Assembly (NCBI GenBank): GCA_964247055.1
Contig: OZ176055.1
Span: 7,440,001 to 7,504,000, forward strand
DNA length: 64,000 nucleotides
Source of the DNA: Paragordius varius
Lineage: Eukaryota; Nematomorpha
Reading direction: 5' to 3'
Below, in pieces: positions 50,248 through 62,719 of this stretch. Position 1 is the stretch's first letter; the number at the start of each line of letters is the position of its first letter. Both the position numbers and the translations under genes were made by a program. Under the pieces are notes generated by a model. The model did no database searches. It worked only from the letters and a program-made list of their open reading frames with translations, and had not been told where the DNA came from.

Positions 50248-51085
50248 AATTTTATGCCCTTATTGAACTCACATAGTCTCATAAGTTTTCTGAAATTTGG
50301 CTCCAAAGGCATGCTGTATCGATATAGTGACGCATATTTAAAGCCTATTAAACCGCTAATTTAAAAAATCCGCTCCACTTAAATTTTTGCCTTTTTACGG
50401 GTAATATTTCAGGCCCTTATAAAACTTATATGGCTTGATTTCTGAAAATTAACACCTAAACAACGCAATTTTTATATGTTGGCGCAGTTTTAGGTGGGTA
50501 GCTCCTAGCCAATATAAAAATGGAGTTAGATAAAAAAAAATTCCTTTATATGGGAATACCTGGAATCATCATTCATTCGATATGTTCCTAATAGTTTATG
50601 GAAGAATGGCTTCAAAACTAAGTAATAGTTCAATGATAGCGCAGTTTTTAGGGCGTAAAGGGCCTATTTAACCGCTACTTTAAAAAATCCGCCCGACTTA
50701 AATTTTTGACTTTTTACGGGTAATATTTTAAGTACGGATTGAAGTAATATGGCTTGATAGGTTTCTGAAAATTAGCCCCAAAGGTACGCTGTCGAGATAT
50801 GATGGGACAGTTTTTAGCGGCTATCTCTTTACCCGGCACATAATATAAACTAAAGTTTTTGCCTTTTAACAGGGAATACCGTGAATCCTTATTGAATTTT
50901 TACGGTCTCATACTTTGGGCGAAAAACAGATTCAAAAAATTATTTTTATAGACTTAAATTTTTCGAAAAAGGGCATTTTACGGGGAAAGCGGGTAAAAAG
51001 AGGGTCTAAATTAAAAAAGCGAGCCAACTATGTTCGGCGCAATCGAAAAGTAAAAAAATCATATTTGAAATCGAATGGTCCAACA
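50248..51085 (-). mobile_element. Helitron-like fragment, reversed
   Basis: Reverse complement of the ~160-bp monomer body followed by part of the family head (gagccaactatgttcggcgc). Both outer ends missing. The frame at 50,915-51,112 is part of this repeat. Confidence 0.65.
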
Positions 51086-51124
51086 CTTAAGGTTTTACCT
51101 AATAATAAGTAAATGAAATTTTTT

Positions 51125-51271
51125 ATATATTTGGTTCATTAATGTCATAAATGTGCAAATTTTGTCATAGTTTCCATATTTTTTTAATTATTTAATTTTA
51201 AACAGACCTGGGGTATCCAAATACCCCAATTTGAAACGAAGGACTAAAATCAATGTGTATCCAGGTGTTAA
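51125..51271. mobile_element. TTAA-flanked MITE, end fragment
   Basis: Only the last ~145 bases are present (ggggtatccaaatacccc, aggtgTTAA). Same orientation as 37,902. Confidence 0.65.
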
Positions 51272-51441
51272 ACAAATATACATAAAAAATTAAGCTTTTA
51301 ATAAGTATGATTATCCTTTGAAAAAAATATTGATCGTTATGTCAAAATTTGGAAAGACAGTTCTTACTAAAAATACCTATATCACATACTAAAAATAATC
51401 CACAATGAAAAAAATAATTAATATAAAAATAGACATATTAC

Positions 51442-51445
<4 letters not shown>

Positions 51446-51503
<58 letters not shown>
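51446..51503. repeat. (TA)n microsatellite
   Basis: About 29 TA repeats, upstream of pseudoprotease 2. Shorter runs are at 15,583-15,608, 39,571-39,601, 48,051-48,080, 55,478-55,495 and 59,146-59,185. Confidence 0.95.
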
Positions 51504-51512
<9 letters not shown>

Positions 51513-51826
51513 AGAATCGGTATAAATAGAAATTTTCATATGAGGAGCTGAATAAATACTATACCATCCTTTTTACTAAATATAGCAACGCGATTATCTT
51601 AAAACATTTAATTTTAAACTAAAAAACTCTCCTATAATCTGGAGATAAGTGGTTAAAAAAATATATTGGGAAAAATGGCATTTGCCACCATAATTCATTC
51701 ATTTATTTATAGAAGGCGATTATGAATGTTCGTGAGATATGCCGACTCATGATTCATTTTATAAGGACTGCCGTTATTTTGTGAAAATATTCTTTTTAAT
51801 TTCCCCCTTCCGAATTTTTCTGTAAA
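51504..51826 (+). promoter_or_regulatory. Conserved 5' flank, unit 2
   Basis: Partner of 32,266-32,565 and of the inverted block at 3,009-3,400. Shared words: gaggagctgaataaatacta, aaactctcctataatctgg, agatatgccgactcatg. The copy at 3.0-3.4 kb is closer to this one than to unit 1. Confidence 0.45.
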
Positions 51827-54800
51827 ATGCTTCTTGTTATCCCCACTTTTTTGTGTATAGTATTCGCTTGGAACGGGTTCATTAGGGCAGAAACAGGTAC
51901 TGGTTAATGTTAATTATAAGTAAATGGATAGATTAAAATTATATATCATTTTTGAAATGTGATCAATCAGTAAATTGAAGATAAAGGGGATATGTAAGTT
52001 AGACATCATAATAGATGGAACCGCTCAGAACAACGGGTCCTTCTTTAAAGTTTACCTTTGATGTGAAAAATTGAAAATAGTTTATATCTTTATTTCATGT
52101 AAAAAAATTAACTATATTCAAAATAGATTTTTTTCAAAACCATTTTGAAATTGATTGCAAAGGGATCTTTCATTATTAAAGTTTGATAATCAGAGTATAT
52201 ATGCATTTATTTTTATTTAGACGACCCGAAGGACGTATATAATTTTTTTTAATTTTTCTTCTTCAAAATATACCTATTTTCATAAAAAATTATGTAATTA
52301 AATATTTCCCATATATAAGGAGCATTTTATATGCAAGTGTCGAAGCGTGAATAGCTTTGGAACAGGGTTAAACGGTACATTACTGTTTGCTACAAATGAA
52401 AAACATTATCAACAAGTTCTTAAGGCAAGTCGAATCGAAAAAACTGATCAGTTTAAAAAAGTGAAACAACAACAAAATATAAAAAACATCTCTTCAATGA
52501 AGCTTTGTAATTGTGACATATTGAATGAAACCCTTATCTGTCCAGACAACTTTCGTGCGTTTGAATCTAATGTGAGTCCGATAATTTCAATATTTCTTTT
52601 ACTGTCGAATTTATTATCAAAATTTACGTCTAATTATATTTTTATAAGATTGTAAATTTGACTTTTTATGGGAAATCGTCACAAAAACACTTTAAGTTAA
52701 GGTAAAATCATTGCTACGGAGCCGTGTCCAGAACAGGAACAAAATTTGATTTTTTTAAAAGAGATATTACTAAACCGTCAAATGATTTTCGATTTTAAAT
52801 ACCGCTTTTTAATATTTTATGCTGAAACACCATCTAGGAAGGACACAGCGCTATAGGTTACGCGAATGATGGGTTGTGGGAATTGTCGGCTAATAAAACT
52901 TGTGTTTCTGATTCATCAAATTTGGAAATTTACACCGTAATGCTCCGAAGACCGGAAACGTATGAAAATGAGTCTAAAGGAATAATTATACTGGAAGACG
53001 TTTTACCAGATAATAAGGATGAAGTGAATTTGTTAAAACAATTCATTAAATACCAAAATGGGGAATATAAACCACAATCCAGCGATGATCCCGTTGTAAC
53101 TCTTTTTACGGACAAAATCCTTAAAAAAGTTTTGCCCTATCATGCTAATGAAAGCCAATTGACTCCTATCCTGTATGATGTATATCATGCATACATAGGT
53201 TCAAAATTTAATTATACCTGGAAGAACTCTAATGTACCGCACAAAATTTCCATGTCGGATCAAATTTTAAAAGAACGGGTAATCTAGCATATAAAATTTT
53301 ATTAGCCCTTAATTTTTTTACATCTTATTAAATATGTGTTTGTAAAAACAAATGTAACAGACAGAATCTTAATTCGCATTTGTGTCGCAAAACTCATTAA
53401 TAAACGAAGTGTGTAATTTTTTTTATCTCATTCATTTAGACGATCAAATATGAAACACTGGCGTTAACTCGGAAATCGCATCACTGTGGTATTAACAAAT
53501 GTAAGTATATTTATTCATTCCTTATATAAAACAAACTCAGAGGTAGAAATATATGAATGAAATTAGCTTTTGTCTTTTACTCAATGTTAAATGATTAATC
53601 GTACGTAAAATAATACTCATTATTAATACAATGGCAAATGGCAATACACTTCTTGTATTAAATATATCCACTGCTTATGGGCTGCTACTGTGATCTGATC
53701 CTGAAATTTAAAATATTTATCTGATAGTGAGTAACATTTAATAATAAAAATGGTGTTTGTAATAACAACAGTTGTTGTTAAAATAATCAATCATAAACGA
53801 AAATTAATAAAACTGAAAGATAAGTACAACAGAAATTATAAACAATTTATGTGAAACCCTTTGTGGTCAATAGTAATTGAAGACAAATAGTTGTGTCGTA
53901 CTTATGAGTGCTAACAAGCACAAACTAGTCTGCGATTACTATTGAACACGAAGGGACTCACATATCGTTTATAATTTCTGTTTTTGTAATTATCTTTCAG
54001 TTAATTTTCTATGTAATTTTCGTTTAAAAATGGTTTTCATTTATATATTTCAAATATTCCTAACATCAAAAATATTCAATATTTTAAATTTAAACTTAAA
54101 TGCAAAAGTTATGTCATTCATTAATGATATGATGTAATTTTCGTAAATCATTAGCGGAAACATTTTACTGTTTAAAATAAATTATCATAAAATAAATATG
54201 GATATCATAGTTTTATTTCAATAAATTATGGCATCCTGATAAATATTTATATGATAGATGGATAGATATTAGCTTTGAGCCTTACAAATGAGATAAGATC
54301 GTTATTGCCACATTTGTGGTAGACGCTGTATTTTTAAACCCGTCAAAAATCGCATATTAAATTAAAGGCCAAAAGACCACAAGATTGCAAGATAAATTAT
54401 TTTTTATTGCCCAATTTTTACGAAAAAAAGTTATTGCAAAAAATGGACATTTTACATAAACATATGTTTTGCAAAACTTGTCTAAGTAATCTGGTATTTT
54501 TAAGCATGTTCGAAACGGTGAAAAAATATTTTATAACAACTTTTTCCATACAGTTCAATGATGATGAATGAACAATTCTATTACCTCAATATTTTAATAT
54601 TTAACTTTAGTTAAAATATAAGTAATTTGTAAAAAAACAATTTATAAATATAAATTCAATGTGACGAAAATATTGTAATCAGGAGAGGTGATAAAAATGT
54701 TCAGCATCATTGAATTACATTAATCTTTTAAAGCCTTTTTACGTTCCATATCTTGTGCAAAATAACAAATACATATCACAACAAAATTATTATGCTAAAC

Positions 54801-57257
54801 ATAAAATTTTTAAATAACAAAGTATGCATTTTTTCACAGTTGTGTTTTTTGGGTGTCTCATAATCTAGCATATATGAAATTTTATCGTGACTACTCGGCA
54901 TTTTTGCATTTAATAAAAGAACTGACCCATTTTAAATGGGGGGATAGGATTTTGGTACTTTCAAAGCCACCATTTATCAGATTTATAAATAACTGTTTTG
55001 TTATTTACATATTTCATATATTTATTTCCATGATATTTTTGTATATAAAGCATTAAAATATGCTAAAAAAATTATTAATATAATATGCGCTAAAAAATAC
55101 TTATTTTTATATCGCTCTCTTGATATCAGAATATAAATATTTTATCAGGTTTTTTATTCCAAAATTGGGCAGTATAAATAAATTTATTATTTTGACAAAA
55201 ATGAAAGTATTAGTCTGGGTAAAATATAAAATATTGAACAAATTCCCACATTAGACAAATGCATATTTTTCTAATTAATAGATCAAAACAACTTTATTTA
55301 TACTGGAGAGGAATGTCACACCCAAGGAGCCAATAAACAAAATTTGGATTTAACCGTTATTCTTGATGAATCTTTCTTACATGGGATGCCTAATTCGAGC
55401 ACTCGGGACAGTTTTATTGCTACAATTTACTGCGACGTTTTTAAATTTTTATACATTGTTCATTCTCTTCACAATATATATATATATATATATATTTGAC
55501 CTGATAGGGAAAATTACATAGCTTAGCATGTGGATCATGACGCTTTTTTAAAATTATGGAAAATAATTTACTTTTGATTAAATTGATAATATAGTTTATT
55601 TATTATAGCATAATTATTAGTATCCTAGAGTTCGAAAAAAAATTTAAAAATGATTAAATTTATTTTTTTATCGTGTTTGACTTATTATGAGGGCTCCATG
55701 ACACACAAAAACTCTCAACTTTAAATCATTGTCTCTTAAAATTAAGGATATTTGAAAATAAAATTGCATGAAGATCTGTTTATTTTAAGTTGATCCGGTC
55801 CGGAGGGATTGTCCGTATAATAGATTGATTGTGAGTGCATAGTTTTTAAATGTCTATATCGCATTTAATTTTTAACTAATTTTGCTGGATTTTGCATCCA
55901 AAATGCTCTAACATTACGATAAAAAATTCGTCCCTTATATAATTTATTATTATATAAGATTATATATGTGTTGCAGACGGAGTTCATGCTCAATTCATTA
56001 TTGAAGTCCATAAATAGACGAATCAAATTGAACATCAAGCAAATCATTGAAATGCAGACAGATCCCGTATAATTATTATAAATGAATCTGAAATTTAAAT
56101 ATAATGTGTTAATTTTATAATTTCATCTAAATAGAATATTAAATTTTTGGACACACATTTTTCATTAAAACTTTATACAAGGAATTGTTTGAATATTCGA
56201 CTGATGCACAAGCATTACTAAATATGATGTCAACTGTGATTGACAAAGAAAATTTGATCAAAGAGAAAAAATCTAACGTGTTTTCATGGCTAACAGGGTA
56301 AGTTTTACTGATAAAAATAGGAATATGTCTTGGTTTTTATTATTTCTTAATTTTAGCCAAAATTTACCCAAACTTTTTAATTACAAACTATAATTAAACA
56401 ATTTTATATTTGTAGAAAGGACTTACACACCCGATTTTATGCGTTTCAAGATTTCGACACGCAAAGTATGATACTTATAAAAATTTGTTGCATCTTTACT
56501 ACATAAATATTTAAAAAAATATATTTACGCGCATTATCCTACAATTTAGGTTTAGCCTATTATAGTGATTCTAAATGTCTTCCACCTTCTTTCGTGGGAC
56601 ACATTGTTGAGGCGTTTCATGGGTTTGGCACTGCACGCAATATGGCACATCAGATTTTACATAAGTAACTTTTTACACTCTTAAATAAGGTTGCGTTTTC
56701 GATGGCGCTCTCAAAAAGAATAAGCCATTAAAAATCCATAATTTATTTAACGAGATAATTAGTTACTCATTTTTGAAATGCCCTTTTTAACTGTTTTTAA
56801 ATTAATAAAAGTAATTCAAGCAAGAGATTATAAGGGGGCAACTATAATTTATAGCTTGATAGTTATGCAATGAAAGAACACTAAATATGTTGCATGCTTA
56901 ACTTTATAATTGTACAGCAGCCACTATATAGGCTGTATATTTAGAAAAAATGATCAATAGAGTGTTTTTTATAAAAAATTCGACAGTCTATAACTTATCT
57001 TTATTCCGTATAAATTTTATTCTATTTTATTTGGTAACATGTGAGCAGTTGTGGTATATTGGCTGGTTATATTCGTAAAAACTATGAAAATATATTTTTT
57101 ATTCCTTTTTCAAAAATATAGTTTAGGGATATCCCATGATAATGACCATGAAGAATGTAAAAATAACAAACCTTTTTATTTGATGACACCAAAGTTTGGA
57201 ACTACTGAAGGTAACTGGATAGAACTTTCTCAATGTTCATTAAAGGCACTTTCATAG
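51827..57257 (+). CDS. Secreted reprolysin-like (M12B, ADAMTS-type) pseudoprotease 2
   Basis: Paralogue of the gene at 32,566 with the same 11-exon plan: 51,827-51,896, 52,221-52,234, 52,320-52,571, 52,838-53,278, 53,440-53,500, 55,282-55,436, 55,977-56,066, 56,182-56,297, 56,416-56,465, 56,550-56,664 and 57,122-57,257. Total 1,500 nt (499 aa plus stop), no internal stop. Signal peptide MLLVIPTFLCIVFAWNGFIR. Exon 4 shares a long block with copy 1 (KYQNGEYKPQSSDDPVVTLF, then KVLPYHANESQLTPILYDVY). Later landmarks: NLDLTVILDESF, RRIKLNIKQIIEM, FSWLTGKDLHTRFYAFQDF, SLAYYSDSKCLPPS. The zinc site is again HQILHNLGISHD (450-461), Gln-451 replacing Glu, with LMTPKFG as Met-turn. Exon 2 encodes only DDPKD against VQNNMQQ in copy 1. 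The donor after exon 6 (gacgttttt) is weak. Introns are compact. The function is unknown; catalysis is probably lost. Confidence 0.85.
53798..54029. mobile_element. Palindromic MITE in intron 5 of pseudoprotease 2
   Basis: Arms cgaaaattaataaaactgaa / ttcagttaattttc and acagaaattataaac / gtttataatttctgt; the centre contains accctttgtggtcaatagta and its near-complement. About 230 bases. Absent from unit 1. Confidence 0.75.
54030..55281. other. Intron 5 remainder; dispersed repeat
   Basis: 54,230-54,740 has words shared with 12-13 kb and 19-20 kb (gttcagcatcattgaatt; gagccttacaaatgaga). No exon. The frame at 54,853 is not supported by unit 1. Confidence 0.45.
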
Positions 57258-59141
57258 AGGATTGAATTGTCCCTAATTTAATCAAATATACGCTTATATA
57301 ATATAATTAATTTAGCATAGCTTAGTTTATATTGTTATCATTTAATTTGAAAATATTAACGAAATTTTTTTTGTTTAATACCAAATTATTTTCAAAATTA
57401 ATAAATTGTACCTCATGACGAATAAAATTATATCTATCGCTCTTTGAAGTATGAGTAGACAACTTCTAGTTTATTATTAAATATTCTGAGATAGCATATG
57501 CAGTAATCAGAATACTTTTTGGGAAATAGCAGTAAGCGAAAAAAATAGATATAGGCCAATTATATTGCCATTTGCTATATCTGCTAATTGGTAATAATCA
57601 ATGAAAAACCAGCAAGGTAGTGTACATACTCAAGCTATATATGCACATGTGAACCCAAATGGCAGAATAAATTAAAGCTACACCAAAAAATTTTGCGTTC
57701 AAATGGCCTTTAACCCTTTATAACTTATTGGGCATTTGAAAACCCTAAAGCGACATCAACTTTTGATATCTTAGATATATCTTTAATATTGCTTTAAATT
57801 TTTGAAAAACAAAATAAAATTTATATCACACATAATCAACAGTGTAGTTTAATTGGACGTGGTTTGAGCTGCTCCAGTTAGAAAACTGTGAAGATATTGT
57901 CTATATATTTAAACAGGACCAACAATTAAAATTGTATTTCAGCCATAACAACTGTAAAAAGGTAGTTTATATACAAGTTTAAGCGGTGGGGTAAAATACC
58001 TCAAAATATCTTCAAGTACATAAAATAAAATTGTAATGATCTGTGTAGTGTAAATATATTTCAAAAGAAAAAATAATTCAACAATATTTCTATAAGTATT
58101 TTAAACATTAATATTTTTCGGAGGCTTTATTCACGTTCAAAGGCATTAAGCAAATTTTAACATCAAATGAAAACATTGGTTAGATAGGGTGTAATAAAAA
58201 TAACATATATAGTTGTTAATACTTCATTTTCATTTCATTGTAGACCGATTGCATTTTCAATCTAGTTTTGTACACTTATGCTAAGTGTAATTATTAAACT
58301 ACTGTTTATAAGAGCTACTTTTATCAAATTTATAATTATACATGCCTGTATAAGACTAAAGCTTCTTTCTAGTTTTCCAGTTTATAGAGTCCGAATTTGG
58401 GATTTCAATACCTGATTAAAAAAACAACTGATTATAAAATCAATATATATAGAAAGCTGATAAAATTATCTTGAAAGCTTATAAAGTTAATTATTTACAT
58501 TTGCATATTGTAAAAATTAAAGATTAAATGGCGGCGAAAGTTTTTAAATATTCTTTTAACAATTTTTTAAAACAAGTTTTTATCAGAACATGAGGTGTAA
58601 AGAATGCATATTTTTAGATTTAGCAAAATATCAACATCATTTAAGATAATAAAAAGTACAAATCGTAGGGAAATGTTATAATGGCCAAATAGAGCATTTA
58701 AGCTAGTTTTTGTGATCTAGGGGCTATATAAAAAGTACAGTAAAAATTGATATTATACGGACGAAACTTAAATTATAAAAACAAATATTTTTTTCTAAAA
58801 AACAACCCTAGTATTTTGATTAACTCCTCATTGTTTAAAACTGTTAAATATAATCAATATAGGAGGTAATATAAGCTATACTATTGTATATAAATGATTT
58901 TCGTGGGTGAATAAAAAGGTCAAAAAGATATGGTTGTATTTAAAAAAAATTGTCTTTTATGTAATACAAAAATAAAAATATGCCAACGATTATTTCGCCT
59001 AATTTTTTTGAGTAATATATACTAAAAACGTGTTAAAGCCTGTTTTAACCTAATTTCTTGTCTTAAAAAACAAATTCTTTTTTAAATTATTTAACCTCAT
59101 AGTCTGTATGATTTAAATGGTGGCTAGCCAAGAATGGATTT

Positions 59142-59188
<47 letters not shown>

Positions 59189-59203
59189 TTTTATGGTTTA
59201 GTT
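57258..59203. other. Intergenic; duplicated non-coding block, unit 2
   Basis: 57,900-58,985 matches 43,790-44,665 plus 47,190-47,290 of unit 1, here with an uninterrupted CAGTAAAAAT-type MITE (58,738-58,985). A (TA)n run lies at 59,146-59,185. No gene seen. Confidence 0.55.
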
Positions 59204-60861
59204 CAGGGGTTCTTAAACTATGGGTCGCGTAACAAAATTATGGGGTCTCGAGTGATAAAAATACAATTTAACAAAAAATGTTTTTTAACTTGTGGAAATA
59301 TTGTTAAAAAAAATAACAATTATCGTGTATATATAAATATATCATCTGGTTCTGTTTTCACCAGCATTTCTCTTCCAAACATAGCTAATTCACATGTTTA
59401 TGGATTGAAGAAAAGATTGTCTTTGGGAACGTCTTTTGTAAAAACACAATTATATGTGCTCTTCTTGTTTTAATTTGTCAGTGCCCTCTGTAACAAGATT
59501 TTAGTTTTCTTTTTATTCGGTAATTAATAATAAAATACAATCTTTAATATGTTATTTTTATATCTTTATTTAGGATAAAAATAATTTTTGCCCATGTAAA
59601 TGGCTGTTAAATAAGAATTGTAATGACGCAGATATTAATCCAACAAATTCTTCTCAGTCAGGACAAAGTATTGGAAAAGAGACATCTAATGTGCGAAAAA
59701 TAAAATATATGAGTCTTTTCTTCAATTTGGCTTTACATTTCAAAATTGTAATGGGAATGAACAACCTCTTTGTTTGATATGCAAGGAATTATTGGCTTCG
59801 GAGAGTATGAAACCATGAAAATTAAGATGACATTTTGAATCAAAGCATGTTTCGTATGTCAATAAACCTAAAGAATATTTTGAAAGACTGTAGTCTTGGT
59901 GTAATGTTTGAAACTAGTAAATCCTCTTTAACATTTTTTATCGCTGAACGATATTGGGTTTTAATGTTTGTTAAAGCTGAGAAAACTTCACATAAATATA
60001 TGGTGTTTAATGGCAGAAGTACATTTCATGTCGGCGATTGATTCAGTCCTAGTTTAGATCCAGAATTCATTCAAGGAATTTTTTAGAATTGTAGTTTTAC
60101 AGCTTAGCAAATTCCTCTTGAATTTTAAGTGGCAGATGATCAATCTTACTTAAGCCAATCCAAGGCTTTTGAATCCAAAAAATTTTTTTAATAATATATA
60201 ATATAAATATGTCAGGAAATGTATTTCTAGCGCTTTTTAGTGATGTACAATAGTTTTTCAATATAACTTTTACAATCAATTTTCTCATTTATAAAATTGT
60301 AGACACTGGAAAACATTTCAAACGAATTTTTTTTCAACTCTACTTTTCCAAATGCTGATCTTTTTAATAAAACTTGCAATTTTATCGCTTGAAATATATG
60401 TGTGCATATTTTTTAGTGAAGATACAAGTTGGGATGGTTTACTTCGCAAAAATATCCGACAAATTACACTTGGATAGCCTCAAGTCATTTTGAAAAAAAG
60501 CAGCAAATTCCCATTTTTATATAGTTAAAAATATTTCGATCTCGTCCTCAATAACAATAATTATTTCGGTTTTAAGAGATGGACAAAAATATATGTATTA
60601 ATTTCTATAACATCTTCTGATTCATAGTAAATATATACAATATAGTATAATAATCGGAATATTTGTGCAAATTATAATTTATGATTTTTTATGGTTCAAA
60701 ACGAATTTTAAATTTATATATTTTCATATGCATATATAATGTTTCTTAATAAATATACCATCAAAATATCTTAATTTATTTTTCTTTTATATTTATTGGG
60801 GTCGCCAAGAAATTTGCGACCATAAATGGGGTCGCGACTCACAAAAGTTTAAGAAGCCTTG
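59204..60861 (+). mobile_element. hAT transposon (ZBED5-like), broken
   Basis: Ends CAGGGGTTCTTAAACTatgg and aaaGTTTAAGAAGCCTTG, flanked by 8-bp duplications gtttagtt (59,196-59,203) and gattagtt (60,862-60,869). Around 59,690-59,890 the plus strand encodes a BED-finger N-terminus: FLQFGFTFQNCNGNEQPLCL, then ICKELLASESMKP, interrupted by stops, then HFESKHVSYVNKPKEYFERL. The zinc-ligand pattern C-x2-C...H-x4-H is visible. The rest of the transposase is missing or too decayed. Unit 1 has the unoccupied site at 47,466-47,474. Confidence 0.9.
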
Positions 60862-60869
60862 GATTAGTT

Positions 60870-61734
60870 CATATAGTTTTGACTGAATTTGCCCTCGGGT
60901 TGAGAACTCGTAACAGGTATGGACAAGTGTAACATAGGATAATAGTTTGCCTAGATCAAATAAGTTTCTAAACCTTTTCTGCCATTCCCAACGTATTTAT
61001 AATACCCTACTTTTTCATTCTACTTAATCAATTTGTGTGGTGCAAAATATATTAATTTGTGTTATCAAATCAACATTTTTTATAAAGGGTCAGAATGATA
61101 TAATAAATAACTTGACTATTCAACATTTAGCATTGAAAAGTACTAAAATTGCCACCAGTTATGTGGAAGAATAAACCTCATAGCTATTTTTCGCAAAAAT
61201 AATTTATAAACCCCATTTATAAATAACTGTTTCTCAAAGCTCTTGAATTAAATTTATTTATTATATTGAAAAAAAAAGTTGCCAACGTTTGTTGAAAACG
61301 GAGAATTTAGTAACAATAAATATTAATGAACATTATTGATATATCAATCCTAATCAGGGTAGTTGACAACTTCAGGCTAAATATGTAGGCTGATTAAATA
61401 ACTACATATCTAAGCTAATTCTAATATACACTAATATACATATGAGAAAAATTATGTTCGCAAAAATATATTTTAATTGTTGATTTTCATATTCTACATT
61501 ATTTTAAATTTTTATATTCTAGTAAAATCATCAAATATAAAGGTTTTAAATCATAACTTTTACAACATAAGATAAACACCAGAGTAGTCAACTATACCCA
61601 ATTTTGATTGTACATCAATGAATGAATGATTTGAATTCAGGTGTTTACAATGATTGATTAATTTTGCATCTATAAATTAGTCATGTAAATTATAAATCAT
61701 TTATAATATGTTGCAAAGCAGATATGCTTCCTAT
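60870..61734. other. Duplicated 3' flank of the Asn-rich gene, unit 2
   Basis: Matches 47,475-48,396 closely. No gene recognised. Confidence 0.55.
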
Positions 61735-62600
61735 CTATTTTTTCTTTTTGAATGGATAGTTAAAACTCCAAGAACTTTGGGCAGGCACATTAATTTCGAT
61801 AACTCGATTCCCATTCTCACCGATCTGTTCATTGACATTCGAGTTTTGGGGCAAATGATTTACGAAAGAATTAAAATAATTGTTCCAATCTGTGGCTCCG
61901 CCTCCTGACTGATAGGTCCACCCATTCCCGTTCCAAACATATGTTCCAAAATTATTATTATTGTTATTAGCTGATGAGGGTTGTCCACCACCTAATAAAT
62001 ACACAGTTTATATTTTTGGTTCATTTATTCTTTGTAAAGAAAATATTTTTTTATTTAAATACAACATAATTGTTTCAAATAGATCCGAAAACAAGATTAT
62101 TATTATTATTATTTAAAAACAACACATTTAAAGCTAGATGATTAGAAATTTTGCAGTTATAAGATAAAATGTTGCGCTTGAACGAAAAATGTATTTTTTG
62201 AACTAAAATATGTCATCAGTGAGTAAAAAGTCATTAAAAAAAATATACGTTTACCTAGAAAAAAGATAAATTCATTTTTCGTTCAATTGATATTGAAAGT
62301 ATATTTTACCATTGTTGTTCTGGTTATTAGTGGCTGGTGGGTTAGTTGCAATACTTTGACGCTGAGTGGTAGCAGGTGGTCGAGTCGTTTGCCTACCCCC
62401 TCCTTGATTGTTATTGCTTACATTATTAACATTATTATTGTTATTGATTTGGCCTGAGGCGACGGCATCTTTTACTTTTTGGGATTTTGCTTCCGAAGGC
62501 CAATGCTGTTTATAACAGGCTGGGTCGCAGATTAAAGCACAATCCGCATCATAACTACCACAAAGGCTATCACAATTCGAGTATTTTCTACTGCATAAAT
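61735..62600 (-). CDS. Cys-rich/Asn-rich secreted-type protein, copy 2 (5' end unresolved)
   Basis: Exons 62,600-62,310 and 61,991-61,735 on the minus strand, joined in phase 1. Same order as copy 1: LCSRKYSNCDSLCGSYDADC, ALICDPACYKQHWP, an Asn run, GGGRQTTRPPATTQRQS, then GGQPSSAN, NGNGWTYQSGGGATDWNNYF, INVPAQSSWSFNYPFKKKK. All cysteines present in copy 1 are kept, with one more in DSLC vs EILC unchanged in spacing; changes are few, mostly in the tail (SFNYPF vs SYSYSF). Again there is no ATG in the frame running upstream through the hydrophobic stretch, so a separate first exon is likely. It lies about 360 bases downstream of the CAP gene stop on the same strand. Family not recognised. Confidence 0.7.
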
Positions 62601-62719
62601 CTGTTGTATTGTGTGTTTGTGCAAAGAATAAATTAAAAAGATAAGATATATTTATGAGTTTTTATGGCAAAGTTGAAATTACCCAAAACAATATGTTTTT
62701 GGGAAAACCTTTTTAAATA

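Noticed and set aside
50915-51112. Basic 65-residue frame
   Set aside because: Part of the reversed Helitron-like repeat; the other copies do not keep the frame.
59240-60288. Separate small genes at 59,240, 59,835 and 60,097
   Set aside because: All lie within the broken hAT element.
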